Assembly (NCBI GenBank): GCA_039978075.1
Contig: JBDWCA010000002.1
Coordinates: 620,001 to 684,000 of the forward strand
Direction: 5' to 3'
From: Anderseniella sp039978075
GTDB taxonomy: Bacteria; Pseudomonadota; Alphaproteobacteria; Rhizobiales; Aestuariivirgaceae
DNA length: 64,000 bases
Shown here: positions 25,537 to 34,260 of the stretch, piece by piece
How the letters are laid out: every line of letters begins with the position of its first letter
How positions within the stretch are numbered: the first letter of the stretch is position 1
Made by a program: the position numbers and the translations under genes
Notes under the pieces: model-generated
What the model was told of the DNA's origin: nothing
What the model saw: only the letters and a program-made list of their open reading frames with translations
The model's database searches: none

Positions 25537-28032
25537 TCAGCTCATCGACGCGGATCGGGGCTGTTCAATATTGGATGGTGAAACCACCTCGCGCGGGCCT
25601 GAATCAGGCAGCCTGCAGATAACCGTTGTGCCCTGTTCCAGCTTCGACATCAGGCGAACAGAACCGCCGTGCAGTTCTACGAAGCTTTTTACCAGAGCCA
25701 GTCCCAGGCCGGGTCCGCGATGGCCGCCAGCCAGCGGTTTCGCATTGAACCGTTCAAACGCCTTCTTCTGGAATTCATCGTCCATGCCGCGGCCATTGTC
25801 AGCCACCCACAACAGCACATCGCTGCCGTCACGCCGAGCCCCCATGCGCACCGTGGCGCCGGTTGACGAAAAGCCGATGGCATTGGACAACAGGTGCCCG
25901 ATGGTCTGGTGAAGCCGCCGGCTGTCGGCTCTCAACGATCCGGCATTTTCGGCAATCTCGATGTTCAAAGTCAGGTCGCGCTGGTCAATGCGCCGGGCAA
26001 AATCATTGGCAACGTTGGACAACAGATCCTCAACCTTGATCGTTTCAAGGCTCAGTTCCATGGCGCCTGCATCAATTGTTGTCAGGTCGAGGATGGCATC
26101 GATAACCGCCAGCAGGTCATTTGACGATGATTGTATGTCGGCAACATATTCAGATTGTTTCGGGGCAAGTTCGCCGGCGATGCCGGCTGACAGCATCGAG
26201 GCAAACCCCAGGATAGAGTTCAGCGGCGTACGCAGTTCATAGGACACATTTGACAGGAAACCGGTCTTGAGCCGGTCTGCTGCTTCCAGAGCGTCGTTGC
26301 GCTCGCGCAGTGCGCGTTCAATGCCAGAACTGGCGGTCACGTCCACATAGGTAATCAGCGTATTGCCGTCGGGCAACGGCACGACATTGTAGTCCAGCAC
26401 CATGCCGTCCGGGCGGATCAGCCGGTCCTGAAGCGGTCGGCGACTGTCAGACAGCGATGTTACAGCCAGTTTGACCTCATTCCACATCTCCGCTTGCGGC
26501 ATCAGCCGCGCACACTGCTGAAACACTTCAACCACGTGCGGTCGTTTATCGAGGAAAGCTTCGTCCAGCTGCCAGAAGCGGCCGAATGTCGGGTTGAACA
26601 GCTTCAGACAACCGTCCGTGCCAAACAGCGCAAGCCCCTCATGCATGTTGTCGATGGTCTCGCGCTGTACCCCGATCAGTTCATTATAGCGGCTTTCAAG
26701 CTGTATCTTTTCCGATACGTCTTCGTACAAGACAGACACCTCGCCGGAGCGCGGCTGCTCCGACACGACCCGCAGAGAGCGCCCGTCCGGCAGGTGCCAC
26801 AACTCGTCCGGCGTATCCAGGCGTGCATAAGACGCAAGTTGCTCCGTCTTCCAGGTGCGGTAATTTGCCTGCTCCGGCAGTTTGCGTTCCTCGCGCAGCC
26901 GGTCGAGAATTTCCCCATGGCTGGGGTGGGTGTCGAGCCACTTGGTGTCCAGCGACCACAATTCCGCAAAAGCGGCATTGTAAAACGACAGCTTCTGATC
27001 TGCGGCAAAGGTGGCGATAGCTGCGGTAATCTTGTTCAGCGTGCTGGCATGTGAGCGGATCTGGCGATCAAGTTCTTTACGGGTGTCTTCAAGGCGCGTC
27101 ATGTCCAGTGCAAACGAAGCTGTCGTGTTGTCGAACGGCACTTCCACCAGTTCCAGTATGCGTTTGGCGCCTGCCACTACCGCGGCACCTCGGGAAACGC
27201 AGCGCTCATCATCGCCAGTTGATTCAGTCGGTTTGAAGGCTTCACGGTCGATGAGCGGAATGTTCTGTGAGATCACCTCGTCAATGTCCGAATGTTCGAT
27301 TGCGTCCATATAGGCCTGGTTGACCCAGACCAGATCACCGGCCTCATCACGCAGAAAAACCGGAAACGGTGCCTTGTCGAGCATCGAACTGAGCCGTTCA
27401 ACCTGTTTGCCCAGGCGTCTCGCGTCGAACATCAGCTCTTTGGTATCGCGCCGTTCACCGGACAATGGCTTGATGCGCATGGTGGCAACGCCGCCTGCAA
27501 CACGTCCGTCGGCTTCGACCAGTTCGCCATCCAGTGTCTTCAGGGCTATGTTGAACGGTGTTCCGGCTGCGCGCAGGACACCAAGTCCGTTTTCCACCGC
27601 GCTGATGGATTCATCATCAAGCCACCTGGAGAAATCAGCCAGGGCTTCAATGCCCACGTTCAGTTGCACCGTACCGCGCAGATCACCTGAAATGCTATCC
27701 GGTGCATCCCGGCTGGTCCGCCAGATGAACAGCACACTCGGCTCTGCATTGATGATGGCGTGCGCCTCGTTCAGATCCGCTTCCAGTTCCGCAATTCGCG
27801 TTTCAGCCTCGGTTCTGCGCGTCGTGATGCGGCGCACGGCAATAAAGGCCCACAGCATGACAACGGCTGACAAGAGCAGGGTTGCAACAGCGTAACTGTT
27901 CTGGGTGGAAACCGTTGTGTTCAGGAAGCTCTGGGCAACCGCGGGAGACGGCAGCGCGCACAATACAGCCGTTACGGCAACTCCAAATGTTGCCGCACAT
28001 GACCCCCTGCCAGTGTCTCGCACAAAGTGCAA
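25537..28032 (-). CDS. divL: Cell-cycle sensor kinase-like protein DivL
   Basis: This 831-aa membrane protein has a signal-peptide-like N-terminus, a transmembrane segment (SYAVATLLLSAVVMLWAFIA, about residues 46-65), several PAS-like regions, and HisKA plus HATPase domains. The H-box reads FLSNVSYELRTPLNSILG: codon TAT (26241-26239) puts Tyr598 where a histidine is expected. That Tyr is the hallmark of Caulobacter DivL, which modulates CckA and thus CtrA. The ATPase motifs HLLSNAIGFSS, DNGRGMDD and GPGLGLALV are intact. Position next to the TsaE fusion and ahcY matches rhizobial divL loci. A general PAS histidine kinase label would miss the Tyr. Confidence 0.88.
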   Translation of the reverse strand: MHFVRDTGRGSCAATFGVAVTAVLCALPSPAVAQSFLNTTVSTQNSYAVATLLLSAVVMLWAFIAVRRITTRRTEAETRIAELEADLNEAHAIINAEPSVLFIWRTSRDAPDSISGDLRGTVQLNVGIEALADFSRWLDDESISAVENGLGVLRAAGTPFNIALKTLDGELVEADGRVAGGVATMRIKPLSGERRDTKELMFDARRLGKQVERLSSMLDKAPFPVFLRDEAGDLVWVNQAYMDAIEHSDIDEVISQNIPLIDREAFKPTESTGDDERCVSRGAAVVAGAKRILELVEVPFDNTTASFALDMTRLEDTRKELDRQIRSHASTLNKITAAIATFAADQKLSFYNAAFAELWSLDTKWLDTHPSHGEILDRLREERKLPEQANYRTWKTEQLASYARLDTPDELWHLPDGRSLRVVSEQPRSGEVSVLYEDVSEKIQLESRYNELIGVQRETIDNMHEGLALFGTDGCLKLFNPTFGRFWQLDEAFLDKRPHVVEVFQQCARLMPQAEMWNEVKLAVTSLSDSRRPLQDRLIRPDGMVLDYNVVPLPDGNTLITYVDVTASSGIERALRERNDALEAADRLKTGFLSNVSYELRTPLNSILGFASMLSAGIAGELAPKQSEYVADIQSSSNDLLAVIDAILDLTTIDAGAMELSLETIKVEDLLSNVANDFARRIDQRDLTLNIEIAENAGSLRADSRRLHQTIGHLLSNAIGFSSTGATVRMGARRDGSDVLLWVADNGRGMDDEFQKKAFERFNAKPLAGGHRGPGLGLALVKSFVELHGGSVRLMSKLEQGTTVICRLPDSGPREVVSPSNIEQPRSASMS

Positions 28033-28354
28033 AGCGTTTCAGGCCCCCTGAAAACGTTCTCTCTGGAGCACCCTCCGGTCAGGCGGAATCACCTGATAGA
28101 AGAAAAGGTACTCGATTCCAAAGTGTTAGAGCAACCATACGCATTAACGTGAATGCGCGTTGTTCCAAACGCAAAGCAACATCACTTACCCGTGCCAGGG
28201 TTCCCTGAGCATGCAGTGCACTCTCACGCGAATCGAACACGCCATGTCCCGTAACAGGTATAGCGGTAAGGGAGCGAAAAGCACACTACCCCGTTGCAAT
28301 CTTATCAACCGGACAGTGCACTTCGAAAAATGTCAGAGGATGCCGGAACAGCTG
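28033..28354. other. Intergenic region divL-ahcY (322 bp)
   Basis: No gene is visible on either strand. It holds one copy of the dispersed hairpin element (28108-28168) and presumably the divL promoter. I see no T-tract terminator for ahcY. Confidence 0.6.
28108..28168 (+). repeat. Dispersed head-plus-hairpin element, copy C
   Basis: The head GTACTCGATTCCAAAGTG is followed by TTAGAGCAAC-CAT and an inner stem CGCATT/AATGCG, then GTTGTTC. It aligns without gaps to copies A and B, but the inner stem has different bases that still pair, which points to selection on the hairpin. Confidence 0.65.
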
Positions 28355-29755
28355 TCAGTAGCGGTAGGTTTCCGGCTTGAACGGGCCGTCCGGGGTGACA
28401 CCAATGTAACTCGCCTGCTCTTCGGACAGTCTGGTCAGCTTGGCGCCGACCTTGGACAGGTGCAGCATGGCCACCTTTTCATCGAGGTGTTTCGGCAGCA
28501 CGTACACCGAGTTCTTGTACTGATCACCCTTGGTCCACAATTCGATCTGGGCCAGCGTCTGGTTGGCAAATGAAGCCGACATGACGAAACTCGGATGGCC
28601 TGTTGCGTTGCCGAGGTTCACCAGGCGCCCTTCGGACAAAAGGATCATGCGGTTGCCGGCGGGAAATTCGACCATGTCCACCTGCGGTTTGATGTTGGTC
28701 CATTTGAAGTTTTTCAGTCCGGCGACCTGAATTTCATTGTCGAAATGGCCGATATTGCACACGATTGCCATGTCCTTGACACGGCGCATGTGTTCCACAG
28801 TCAAAATATCCTTGTTGCCTGTAGCCGTCACAATGACATCGGCGCGTTCAATATCATCGTCCAGCGTCACCACTTCAAACCCGTCCATGGCAGCCTGGAG
28901 CGCGCAGATCGGGTCAACTTCGGTCACCAGCACCCGCGCACCCGCACCGGCCAGGGATTGTGCCGAGCCTTTGCCGACATCTCCGTATCCGGCCACGATT
29001 GCCACCTTGCCGGCAAGCATGACATCGGTTCCGCGGCGGATGGCGTCCACCAGCGATTCACGGCAACCGTATTTGTTGTCGAATTTCGATTTGGTCACGC
29101 TGTCATTGACGTTGATGGCCGGGAACGGCAGATCGCCCTTCTTTTCCAGCTCATAAAGGCGATGCACGCCGGTTGTGGTTTCTTCAGACACGCCCTTGAT
29201 GGCAGCGCGGGCCTTGGTGAAGAAGCCCGGGTCACGCTCCATGCGCTTGCGGATGGTGGCAAAGAAAATCTCTTCTTCTTCATTGCTGGGATTATCCAGC
29301 ACCGAAATGTCGTTTTCAGCCTTGGCCCCGATCAGGATGTACATGGTGGCATCGCCGCCATCGTCCAGGATCATGTTGGCTGTTTCGCCATTGGGCCAAT
29401 CGAAAATCTTGTCGGCAAAATCCCAGTATTCCTGCAGTGTTTCACCCTTGTGGGCAAATACCGGGATGCCGCTCTCGGCGATGGCCGCTGCAGCGTGATC
29501 CTGCGTGGAGAAGATATTGCACGACGCCCAGCGCACTTCTGCACCCAGTGCCACAAGGGTTTCGATCAAAACGGCTGTCTGGATGGTCATGTGCAATGAC
29601 CCGGCAATACGCGCACCCTTTAAAGGTTGTGCAGCGCCGTATTCCTCGCGCACAGACATCAGGCCCGGCATTTCAACTTCCGCAATGGTGATTTCCTTGC
29701 GGCCAAATCCTGCAAGAGAAATGTCGGCGACGGCATAATCGTTTGAGCTGGTCAT
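28355..29755 (-). CDS. ahcY: Adenosylhomocysteinase
   Basis: The enzyme hydrolyses S-adenosylhomocysteine to adenosine and homocysteine, relieving product inhibition of methyltransferases. The 466-aa protein has GSLHMTIQTAVLIETL, ASCNIFSTQDHAAAAI, the NAD-binding AGYGDVGKGSAQSLAG, VCNIGHFDNEIQ and a C-terminal PETYRY. An ATG lies three codons earlier, but AGGA is nine bases from the ATG at 29755. An AT-rich palindrome upstream is a likely operator. Confidence 0.97.
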   Translation of the reverse strand: MTSSNDYAVADISLAGFGRKEITIAEVEMPGLMSVREEYGAAQPLKGARIAGSLHMTIQTAVLIETLVALGAEVRWASCNIFSTQDHAAAAIAESGIPVFAHKGETLQEYWDFADKIFDWPNGETANMILDDGGDATMYILIGAKAENDISVLDNPSNEEEEIFFATIRKRMERDPGFFTKARAAIKGVSEETTTGVHRLYELEKKGDLPFPAINVNDSVTKSKFDNKYGCRESLVDAIRRGTDVMLAGKVAIVAGYGDVGKGSAQSLAGAGARVLVTEVDPICALQAAMDGFEVVTLDDDIERADVIVTATGNKDILTVEHMRRVKDMAIVCNIGHFDNEIQVAGLKNFKWTNIKPQVDMVEFPAGNRMILLSEGRLVNLGNATGHPSFVMSASFANQTLAQIELWTKGDQYKNSVYVLPKHLDEKVAMLHLSKVGAKLTRLSEEQASYIGVTPDGPFKPETYRY

Positions 29756-29836
29756 GGGCAGCATTCCTGTATGAATTTTGCAATAGAACGGTGATTTGGC
29801 GCTCTATATCAGGCTGCGCACGCAACTGCAATGAAC

Positions 29837-29856
29837 ATATAAATAAATCTTTATAT
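29837..29856 (-). promoter_or_regulatory. Candidate SahR-type operator upstream of ahcY
   Basis: On the minus strand ATATAAA-GATTTA-TTTATAT is a 20-bp palindrome with perfect 7-bp arms, 82-101 bp before the ahcY start and overlapping the 3' end of the HPr gene. It resembles the AT-rich palindromes I recall for ArsR-family SahR regulators at alphaproteobacterial ahcY genes. Regulator identity is inference; no sahR is in the window. Confidence 0.45.
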
Positions 29857-30165
29857 ATCGCTCGTGACGACCGGGGTATCCGCAGTATTGTCTTCGCGGT
29901 CTTCGCCAAACCGGTCAGCCAGCAGGGCTGTGATCGCGTCCAGCGCGGCGTTTGCATCTTTGCCGGCCGCAGTGACCTTGATAATCGTTCCAGTTGAGGC
30001 GGCAAGCATCATAAGGCCCAAAATAGACGTTCCAGGCACGCTTTGTCCGTCATGGGAAACCGTCACCTCAACATCGAACTGTTCAACGCACTTGACGAAT
30101 TTGGCTGAAGCACGCGCATGCAGACCGCGACGGTTGGTAATTTCAAGCTCGCGCACCATCGTCAT
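29851..30165 (-). CDS. ptsH: HPr family phosphocarrier protein
   Basis: This 104-aa protein carries phosphate within the regulatory PTS. It has ITNRRGLHARASAKF with phospho-acceptor His16 and GTSILGLMML with Ser47, the usual HPr kinase target. It overlaps the EIIA gene by ATGA, and hprK is two genes upstream. No sugar permease is near, so it likely acts in regulation rather than transport. The C-terminal tail past residue 90 is longer than in E. coli HPr. Confidence 0.93.
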   Translation of the reverse strand: MTMVRELEITNRRGLHARASAKFVKCVEQFDVEVTVSHDGQSVPGTSILGLMMLAASTGTIIKVTAAGKDANAALDAITALLADRFGEDREDNTADTPVVTSDI

Positions 30166-30560
30166 CTATCCAGCAAACTTCCCGCAAGATTTATGTATTT
30201 ACGCCCGGCATTCTGGGCTTCTTCGGCGGCTTTTTGCAAAGGCATCGAGGCGCGCACACTGGCAAGCTTGATCAGCATCGGCAGGTTCGCACCGGCAAGC
30301 ACTTCTATTTCGCCGTCATCCATGGCTGAAATGGCAAGGTTGGACGGGGTACCGCCGAACATGTCGGTTACAACGATGACACCGGCGCCGGAATCGACTT
30401 TCTTGATGGCGGAAAGGATGTCGTCACGACGCTGGTCGCCGTCATCATCGGGATCGATCCCGATGACTTCAATACTCTCTTGAGGCCCCACAACATGAAC
30501 CAGCGCATTGCACAGTTCCTGTGCCAGCCTGCCGTGTGAAACCAGTACGAGTCCGATCAT
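30162..30560 (-). CDS. PTS EIIA component, mannose family
   Basis: This 132-aa single-domain EIIA has His9 in MIGLVLVSHGRLAQEL as the phospho-site and IVVTDMFGGTPSNLAI, typical of EIIA-Man. The partner EIIB/C/D proteins are absent nearby. In rhizobia such an EIIA is encoded with HPr and HprK and serves regulation, for example of the ChvG/ChvI neighbourhood. It overlaps the HPr gene by four bases. Confidence 0.92.
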   Translation of the reverse strand: MIGLVLVSHGRLAQELCNALVHVVGPQESIEVIGIDPDDDGDQRRDDILSAIKKVDSGAGVIVVTDMFGGTPSNLAISAMDDGEIEVLAGANLPMLIKLASVRASMPLQKAAEEAQNAGRKYINLAGSLLDR

Positions 30561-30653
30561 GTGTGCAATGCCTGAATTGGTTCGGTAGCTTCGTTTTACG
30601 GACGGTTACATTACCGTTTCGGCGACTGTCCGCAAGGCCCCATCCACGGATAC

Positions 30654-31160
30654 TCACGAATTGCTCAGGCCCGCCAATCCCCACTTTATCAGCGCCAGTG
30701 TGCGGACCAGTGCTGCTGCTGACGGGGTTGAAAAGTCAATTTTGTGCAGGGGCAGGCTCCGGCCGGCCAATTCGATGACTTGAGATGCCGGTATCCGCTC
30801 GATGTCCGCTGCATCCGCGTGAGCAATGACCATATCAAGTTGCACCGGAAGACGGGCATTTTTGACCCGGGTGATGCCTATGCCGCGCACTTCCAGCAGT
30901 CCTGCAATGGCGGCTGGCGCAGTTGCTGTGAGGACACCGTCGACACCCTCAAGCAGAACCTGATCGTCGCTGACAAGATGCCCACAAATGGGTTCTGTTG
31001 ATCCCGCACCAAACCCTGACTGGTCAATCAACCTCAGGGCCAGCGACGATTTGCCGGTACCCGGTGCGCCCTGCAGCAGCACGCCCGCGGTTTGCCCGGC
31101 GCATGACAGGGCAATGCAGGTGCCGTGTGCGTTGACGGGCCCTGGTGACGGATTGCTCAC
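30654..31160 (-). CDS. hprK: HPr kinase/phosphorylase, short alphaproteobacterial form
   Basis: This 168-aa protein contains only the C-terminal kinase domain of HprK: Walker A QGAPGTGKSSLALRLID (residues 30-46), HLVSDDQVLLEG, and ARLPVQLDMVIAH near the capsule-like loop. It would phosphorylate Ser47 of the HPr encoded downstream. The N-terminal domain of Gram-positive HprK is missing, as in other Alphaproteobacteria. It starts at a GTG 10 bp after chvG. Confidence 0.92.
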   Translation of the reverse strand: MSNPSPGPVNAHGTCIALSCAGQTAGVLLQGAPGTGKSSLALRLIDQSGFGAGSTEPICGHLVSDDQVLLEGVDGVLTATAPAAIAGLLEVRGIGITRVKNARLPVQLDMVIAHADAADIERIPASQVIELAGRSLPLHKIDFSTPSAAALVRTLALIKWGLAGLSNS

Positions 31161-31169
31161 GGGCGAATG

Positions 31170-33005
31170 TCAGGATTTGCGGCGCGGCAGGTCGGACGCT
31201 GAGCGTTCAACCGGCAACCGTACCGTAAACCGGGCTCCCCTGATGTCGGCATCGGCGCCGGCGTCGGACTTGTCGCCATAATGGTTCGTTGCCCGGATCG
31301 TTCCATTGTGCGCTTCCACGATCTGGCGGGAGATGGACAGGCCCAGGCCGGAGTTCTTGCCGAACGAGTTTTCCGGCCTGTCGGTGTAGAACCGTTCGAA
31401 AATCCGCTCCAGGTTTGCCGGTGGAATGCCGGGCCCTCTATCCTCCACGACATACTCCACGATGCGCCCTTTTCGCCGCAGCGTTACCGCGACTTCTCCG
31501 TCTGGCGGCGAAAATGAAACCGCGTTGGCAATCAGATTGCGCGTGACCTGGCCCAACCGGTTGTCATGACCGGTAATCTTGAATCCGTCCTTACCCGAAA
31601 ATTCGCCCGGCAACGCCTCGATTTTCAAGGTCACCTTAGGCTGGTTTTCGCGCCGGGTTTCATTGGCCAGTTCGACAAATGTCTCAAGCAGCTGGCGCAT
31701 GTCGACAGGTCCCGCTTCACTGCGGGCCAGTTCGGCGTCCAGGCGCGATGCATCGGAAATGTCGGAAATCAGCCGGTCCAGCCGCTTGACGTCATCCTTG
31801 ACGATGGCAACCAGACGTTCGCGTTGTTCCGGCGTGCGGGCATATTCGATGGTTTCAACCGCCGAACGCAGAGACGTGAGGGGGTTTTTAAGCTCGTGCG
31901 CGACATCTGCAGCAAATGCCTCAATGGCCTCGATCCGGTTGTAGAGCGAACTGGTCATTTCCCTCAATGAGCCGGACAAGTGCCCGATTTCGTCGCGCCG
32001 GGATGAAAAATCTGGAATTTCGACACGTTTGGCATTGCCACGGCTTACTGCGGCAGCGGCACCGGACAGGCGTCTGATGGGTTCAGCGATATGGCCCGCC
32101 ATCAGCAAGGACAAAATAATGGTCACGAGCGAGGTGAACATGAAGATAAACAGGATAATCCGCAGGTCTTCGCGCAACACCGCGTCAATTTCGCCGCCCG
32201 GTGTGGTCAGGACCAGTGCACCCTGAACCGCCCGGAAGCGCTGTACCGGTACAGCAACCGCAACAATGATCTCTTTTTTTCTGTTGACGCGCACAACCGA
32301 GACGGACGCGCCGTTAAGTGCTGCGCGAATTTCCTCAAATTCGCTGCCATTGGTGGCGGTATATTCTTTTTGTTCCTTGTAGCCGACAGCGAAGAACCAT
32401 TCGTTGAACTTGTCCCAAAGTGCAGCGTACAGGGAGTCTTCGTCCTTTGTGTCGCGCGGCGGCAGATTGATCCGCAACACCTCGCCGCGCCCGTAAAAAT
32501 ATCGGCTGTCCACAATCATGGCGCCGTCCCGGTCAAACAGATGCGCCCGAATATCGGTATTGGAGACCAGACGCCGCAAAACCGGGCCGGCCCGGTCCGG
32601 GTTGACCAGAAAGTCTGTCTGCCCCGACGTTGCCGGCGCTGCCGCATTGGGGTTGAGCTGCTGCTCGATCAGCTGTTCAGGGTCGAGAATGAGCTGATCG
32701 GTTTCCACTGAAACCGACGATCCGACCGCTGCAGCCATGATCTGCGCCTGTGTCATCAGGCTTTGCACACGGCTGTCAATCAGGCTTTTGCGGCTTTGAT
32801 TGAAGAACAGGATGCCAAGCACCAGGATGATCAGGCCACACAGATTGATGATCAGGATGCGGCTTGTCAGATGGGCCGGTGCAAAACGGTCCCACCAGGC
32901 GGCGGGCCGGGCCAATTGCTCTTCAGGCTCCATGTTTTCAGAAACCGGATGTTCAGAAACCGAAGCCGTCCGGTCGCTATGTCCAAGATCCGATTGGATC
33001 GTCAT
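31170..33005 (-). CDS. chvG: Sensor histidine kinase ChvG (ExoS)
   Basis: This 611-aa inner-membrane kinase senses acid or envelope stress in rhizobia. It has two membrane segments (about residues 48-66 and 285-307) around a periplasmic sensor domain, a HAMP region, the H-box DVAHELKNPLTSLRSA with the phospho-His, and ATPase motifs RNLIANAVSFSPP, VEDRGPGIPP and NSGLGLSISRQIV. It is encoded after chvI with a 137-bp gap that contains a copy of the hairpin element. hprK follows by 9 bp, coupling it to the PTS genes. Confidence 0.94.
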   Translation of the reverse strand: MTIQSDLGHSDRTASVSEHPVSENMEPEEQLARPAAWWDRFAPAHLTSRILIINLCGLIILVLGILFFNQSRKSLIDSRVQSLMTQAQIMAAAVGSSVSVETDQLILDPEQLIEQQLNPNAAAPATSGQTDFLVNPDRAGPVLRRLVSNTDIRAHLFDRDGAMIVDSRYFYGRGEVLRINLPPRDTKDEDSLYAALWDKFNEWFFAVGYKEQKEYTATNGSEFEEIRAALNGASVSVVRVNRKKEIIVAVAVPVQRFRAVQGALVLTTPGGEIDAVLREDLRIILFIFMFTSLVTIILSLLMAGHIAEPIRRLSGAAAAVSRGNAKRVEIPDFSSRRDEIGHLSGSLREMTSSLYNRIEAIEAFAADVAHELKNPLTSLRSAVETIEYARTPEQRERLVAIVKDDVKRLDRLISDISDASRLDAELARSEAGPVDMRQLLETFVELANETRRENQPKVTLKIEALPGEFSGKDGFKITGHDNRLGQVTRNLIANAVSFSPPDGEVAVTLRRKGRIVEYVVEDRGPGIPPANLERIFERFYTDRPENSFGKNSGLGLSISRQIVEAHNGTIRATNHYGDKSDAGADADIRGARFTVRLPVERSASDLPRRKS

Positions 33006-33029
33006 TGGCCGTCCCTACTGAAACGCTGA

Positions 33030-33087
33030 CAGACCACCAGGGGCTTCGGTCAACCCCGTGGTGGTCTGGCACTTTGAAAGCGATCAG
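33030..33087 (-). repeat. Dispersed head-plus-hairpin element, copy D
   Basis: Read on the minus strand the element starts with head CTGATCGCTTTCAAAGTG, identical to copy A. A hairpin with unrelated arms follows: CAGACCACCA pairs with TGGTGGTCTG, continuing into GGGG/CCCC with one bulge. It lies between chvI and chvG and may control the chvG end of the transcript. Confidence 0.7.
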
Positions 33088-33142
33088 GTTCGTTACTTTG
33101 GTCAATTCAACCAGAATTCATCCCGATCTAGCCATGTTCGTT

Positions 33143-33841
33143 TTACATCTCGCGGAACCGGTAACCAACCCCGTAGAGCGTCTCGATAGCGTCAAAATCG
33201 TCATCGACTACCTTGAATTTCTTGCGCAGGCGCTTGATGTGACTGTCGATTGTGCGGTCATCGACATAAACCTGGTCGTCATAGGCGGCATCCATCAGGG
33301 AGTCCCGGCTCTTGACGATGCCCGGGCGCTGCGCGAGCGCCTGCAGGATCAAAAATTCGGTCACGGTCAGGGTGACCCCTTTTCCGTCCCATGTGCTGGA
33401 ATGACGGTCCGGATCCATCATCAGGCGGCCGCGTTCGATAATCTTGCTGGCTTCACCGGTAACCTCGATGCCTTCGCGGTTCTGTGCACGGCGTAACACC
33501 GCTTTGACACGTTCAACCAGCAGGCGTTGCGAAAACGGTTTGCGGATAAAGTCGTCCGCGCCCATTTTCAGGCCGAACAGCTCGTCGATTTCCTCATCCT
33601 TGGAAGTCAGGAAGATAACCGGCAGGTCCGATTTCTGGCGCAGGCGGCGCAATAGTTCCATGCCGTCCATGCGTGGCATCTTGATATCGAAGATTGCCAT
33701 GTCCGGTGGTGTGTCTTCCAACCCCTGCAGCGCGGCAACGCCGTCCGTATAGGTGCTGGTGCTGTAGCCTTCTGCCTCCAGTGCCATGGACACCGATGTC
33801 AGAATATGCCGGTCGTCATCAACGAGCGCAATTGTTGGCAT
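33143..33841 (-). CDS. chvI: Response regulator ChvI
   Basis: This 232-aa OmpR-type regulator is paired with ChvG. The receiver has ALVDDDRHIL, phospho-Asp52 in MAIFDIKMPRMDG, FLTSKDEEID and IRKPFSQRLL. The C-terminal winged helix has LTVTEFLILQALAQRPG and TIDSHIKRLRKKF. The frame is open 53 codons earlier; the ATG at 33841 is the family start. It is divergent from pckA, a conserved rhizobial arrangement. Confidence 0.95.
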   Translation of the reverse strand: MPTIALVDDDRHILTSVSMALEAEGYSTSTYTDGVAALQGLEDTPPDMAIFDIKMPRMDGMELLRRLRQKSDLPVIFLTSKDEEIDELFGLKMGADDFIRKPFSQRLLVERVKAVLRRAQNREGIEVTGEASKIIERGRLMMDPDRHSSTWDGKGVTLTVTEFLILQALAQRPGIVKSRDSLMDAAYDDQVYVDDRTIDSHIKRLRKKFKVVDDDFDAIETLYGVGYRFREM

Positions 33842-34260
33842 GCGTTTTCCCAATGCTTTATCTCCGTCCTGATGGCGAGCCGTAAAGACTGATCTGGCAC
33901 AAATTGTGGCAGGATGTTTTACGCCGTCGCAAGGTAAAACATCCGCTCTATATGATGGCACAGTCGAAAGATAACAAGTGCGGGCAGCAAAATGTGACAA
34001 TTGCCGCCGTCCTTCAGACCCGGCGCTTTGGCGGTACTGGCCACAATTGCGCTATCAACAGAAATCGTATTTCATACTTTTGACTGCTTGAAGACAAGCA
34101 AAAGATTGCTTAGTTTATTTTCCTTACTGGGTTCTGCTGAGGGCGATGCGCCGTGAAATCACACCCCGTTTCATCCACAGACAAAGAGATCATAGACGTA
34201 ATGAACAATGTCATGGCCTAAGTTGCCGTGTGCCTTTCATTACTGTTCAGGAGTAGCGCG
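33842..34260. promoter_or_regulatory. Divergent chvI/pckA promoter region with an 11-bp inverted repeat at 33912-33944
   Basis: No gene is visible. GGATGTTTTAC (33912-33922) and GTAAAACATCC (33934-33944) form a perfect 11-bp inverted repeat with an 11-nt spacer, 71-103 bp upstream of chvI. It could be an operator or a leader hairpin. A six-codon frame (ATG at 34201, stop at 34221) lies 40 bp before the pckA start and could be a leader peptide, but nothing supports its translation. Confidence 0.5.

Noticed and set aside
29756..29860. Possible SAH or SAM riboswitch upstream of ahcY
   Set aside because: The leader is short and AT-rich, and I see no conserved riboswitch core; the palindromic operator explains the region better.
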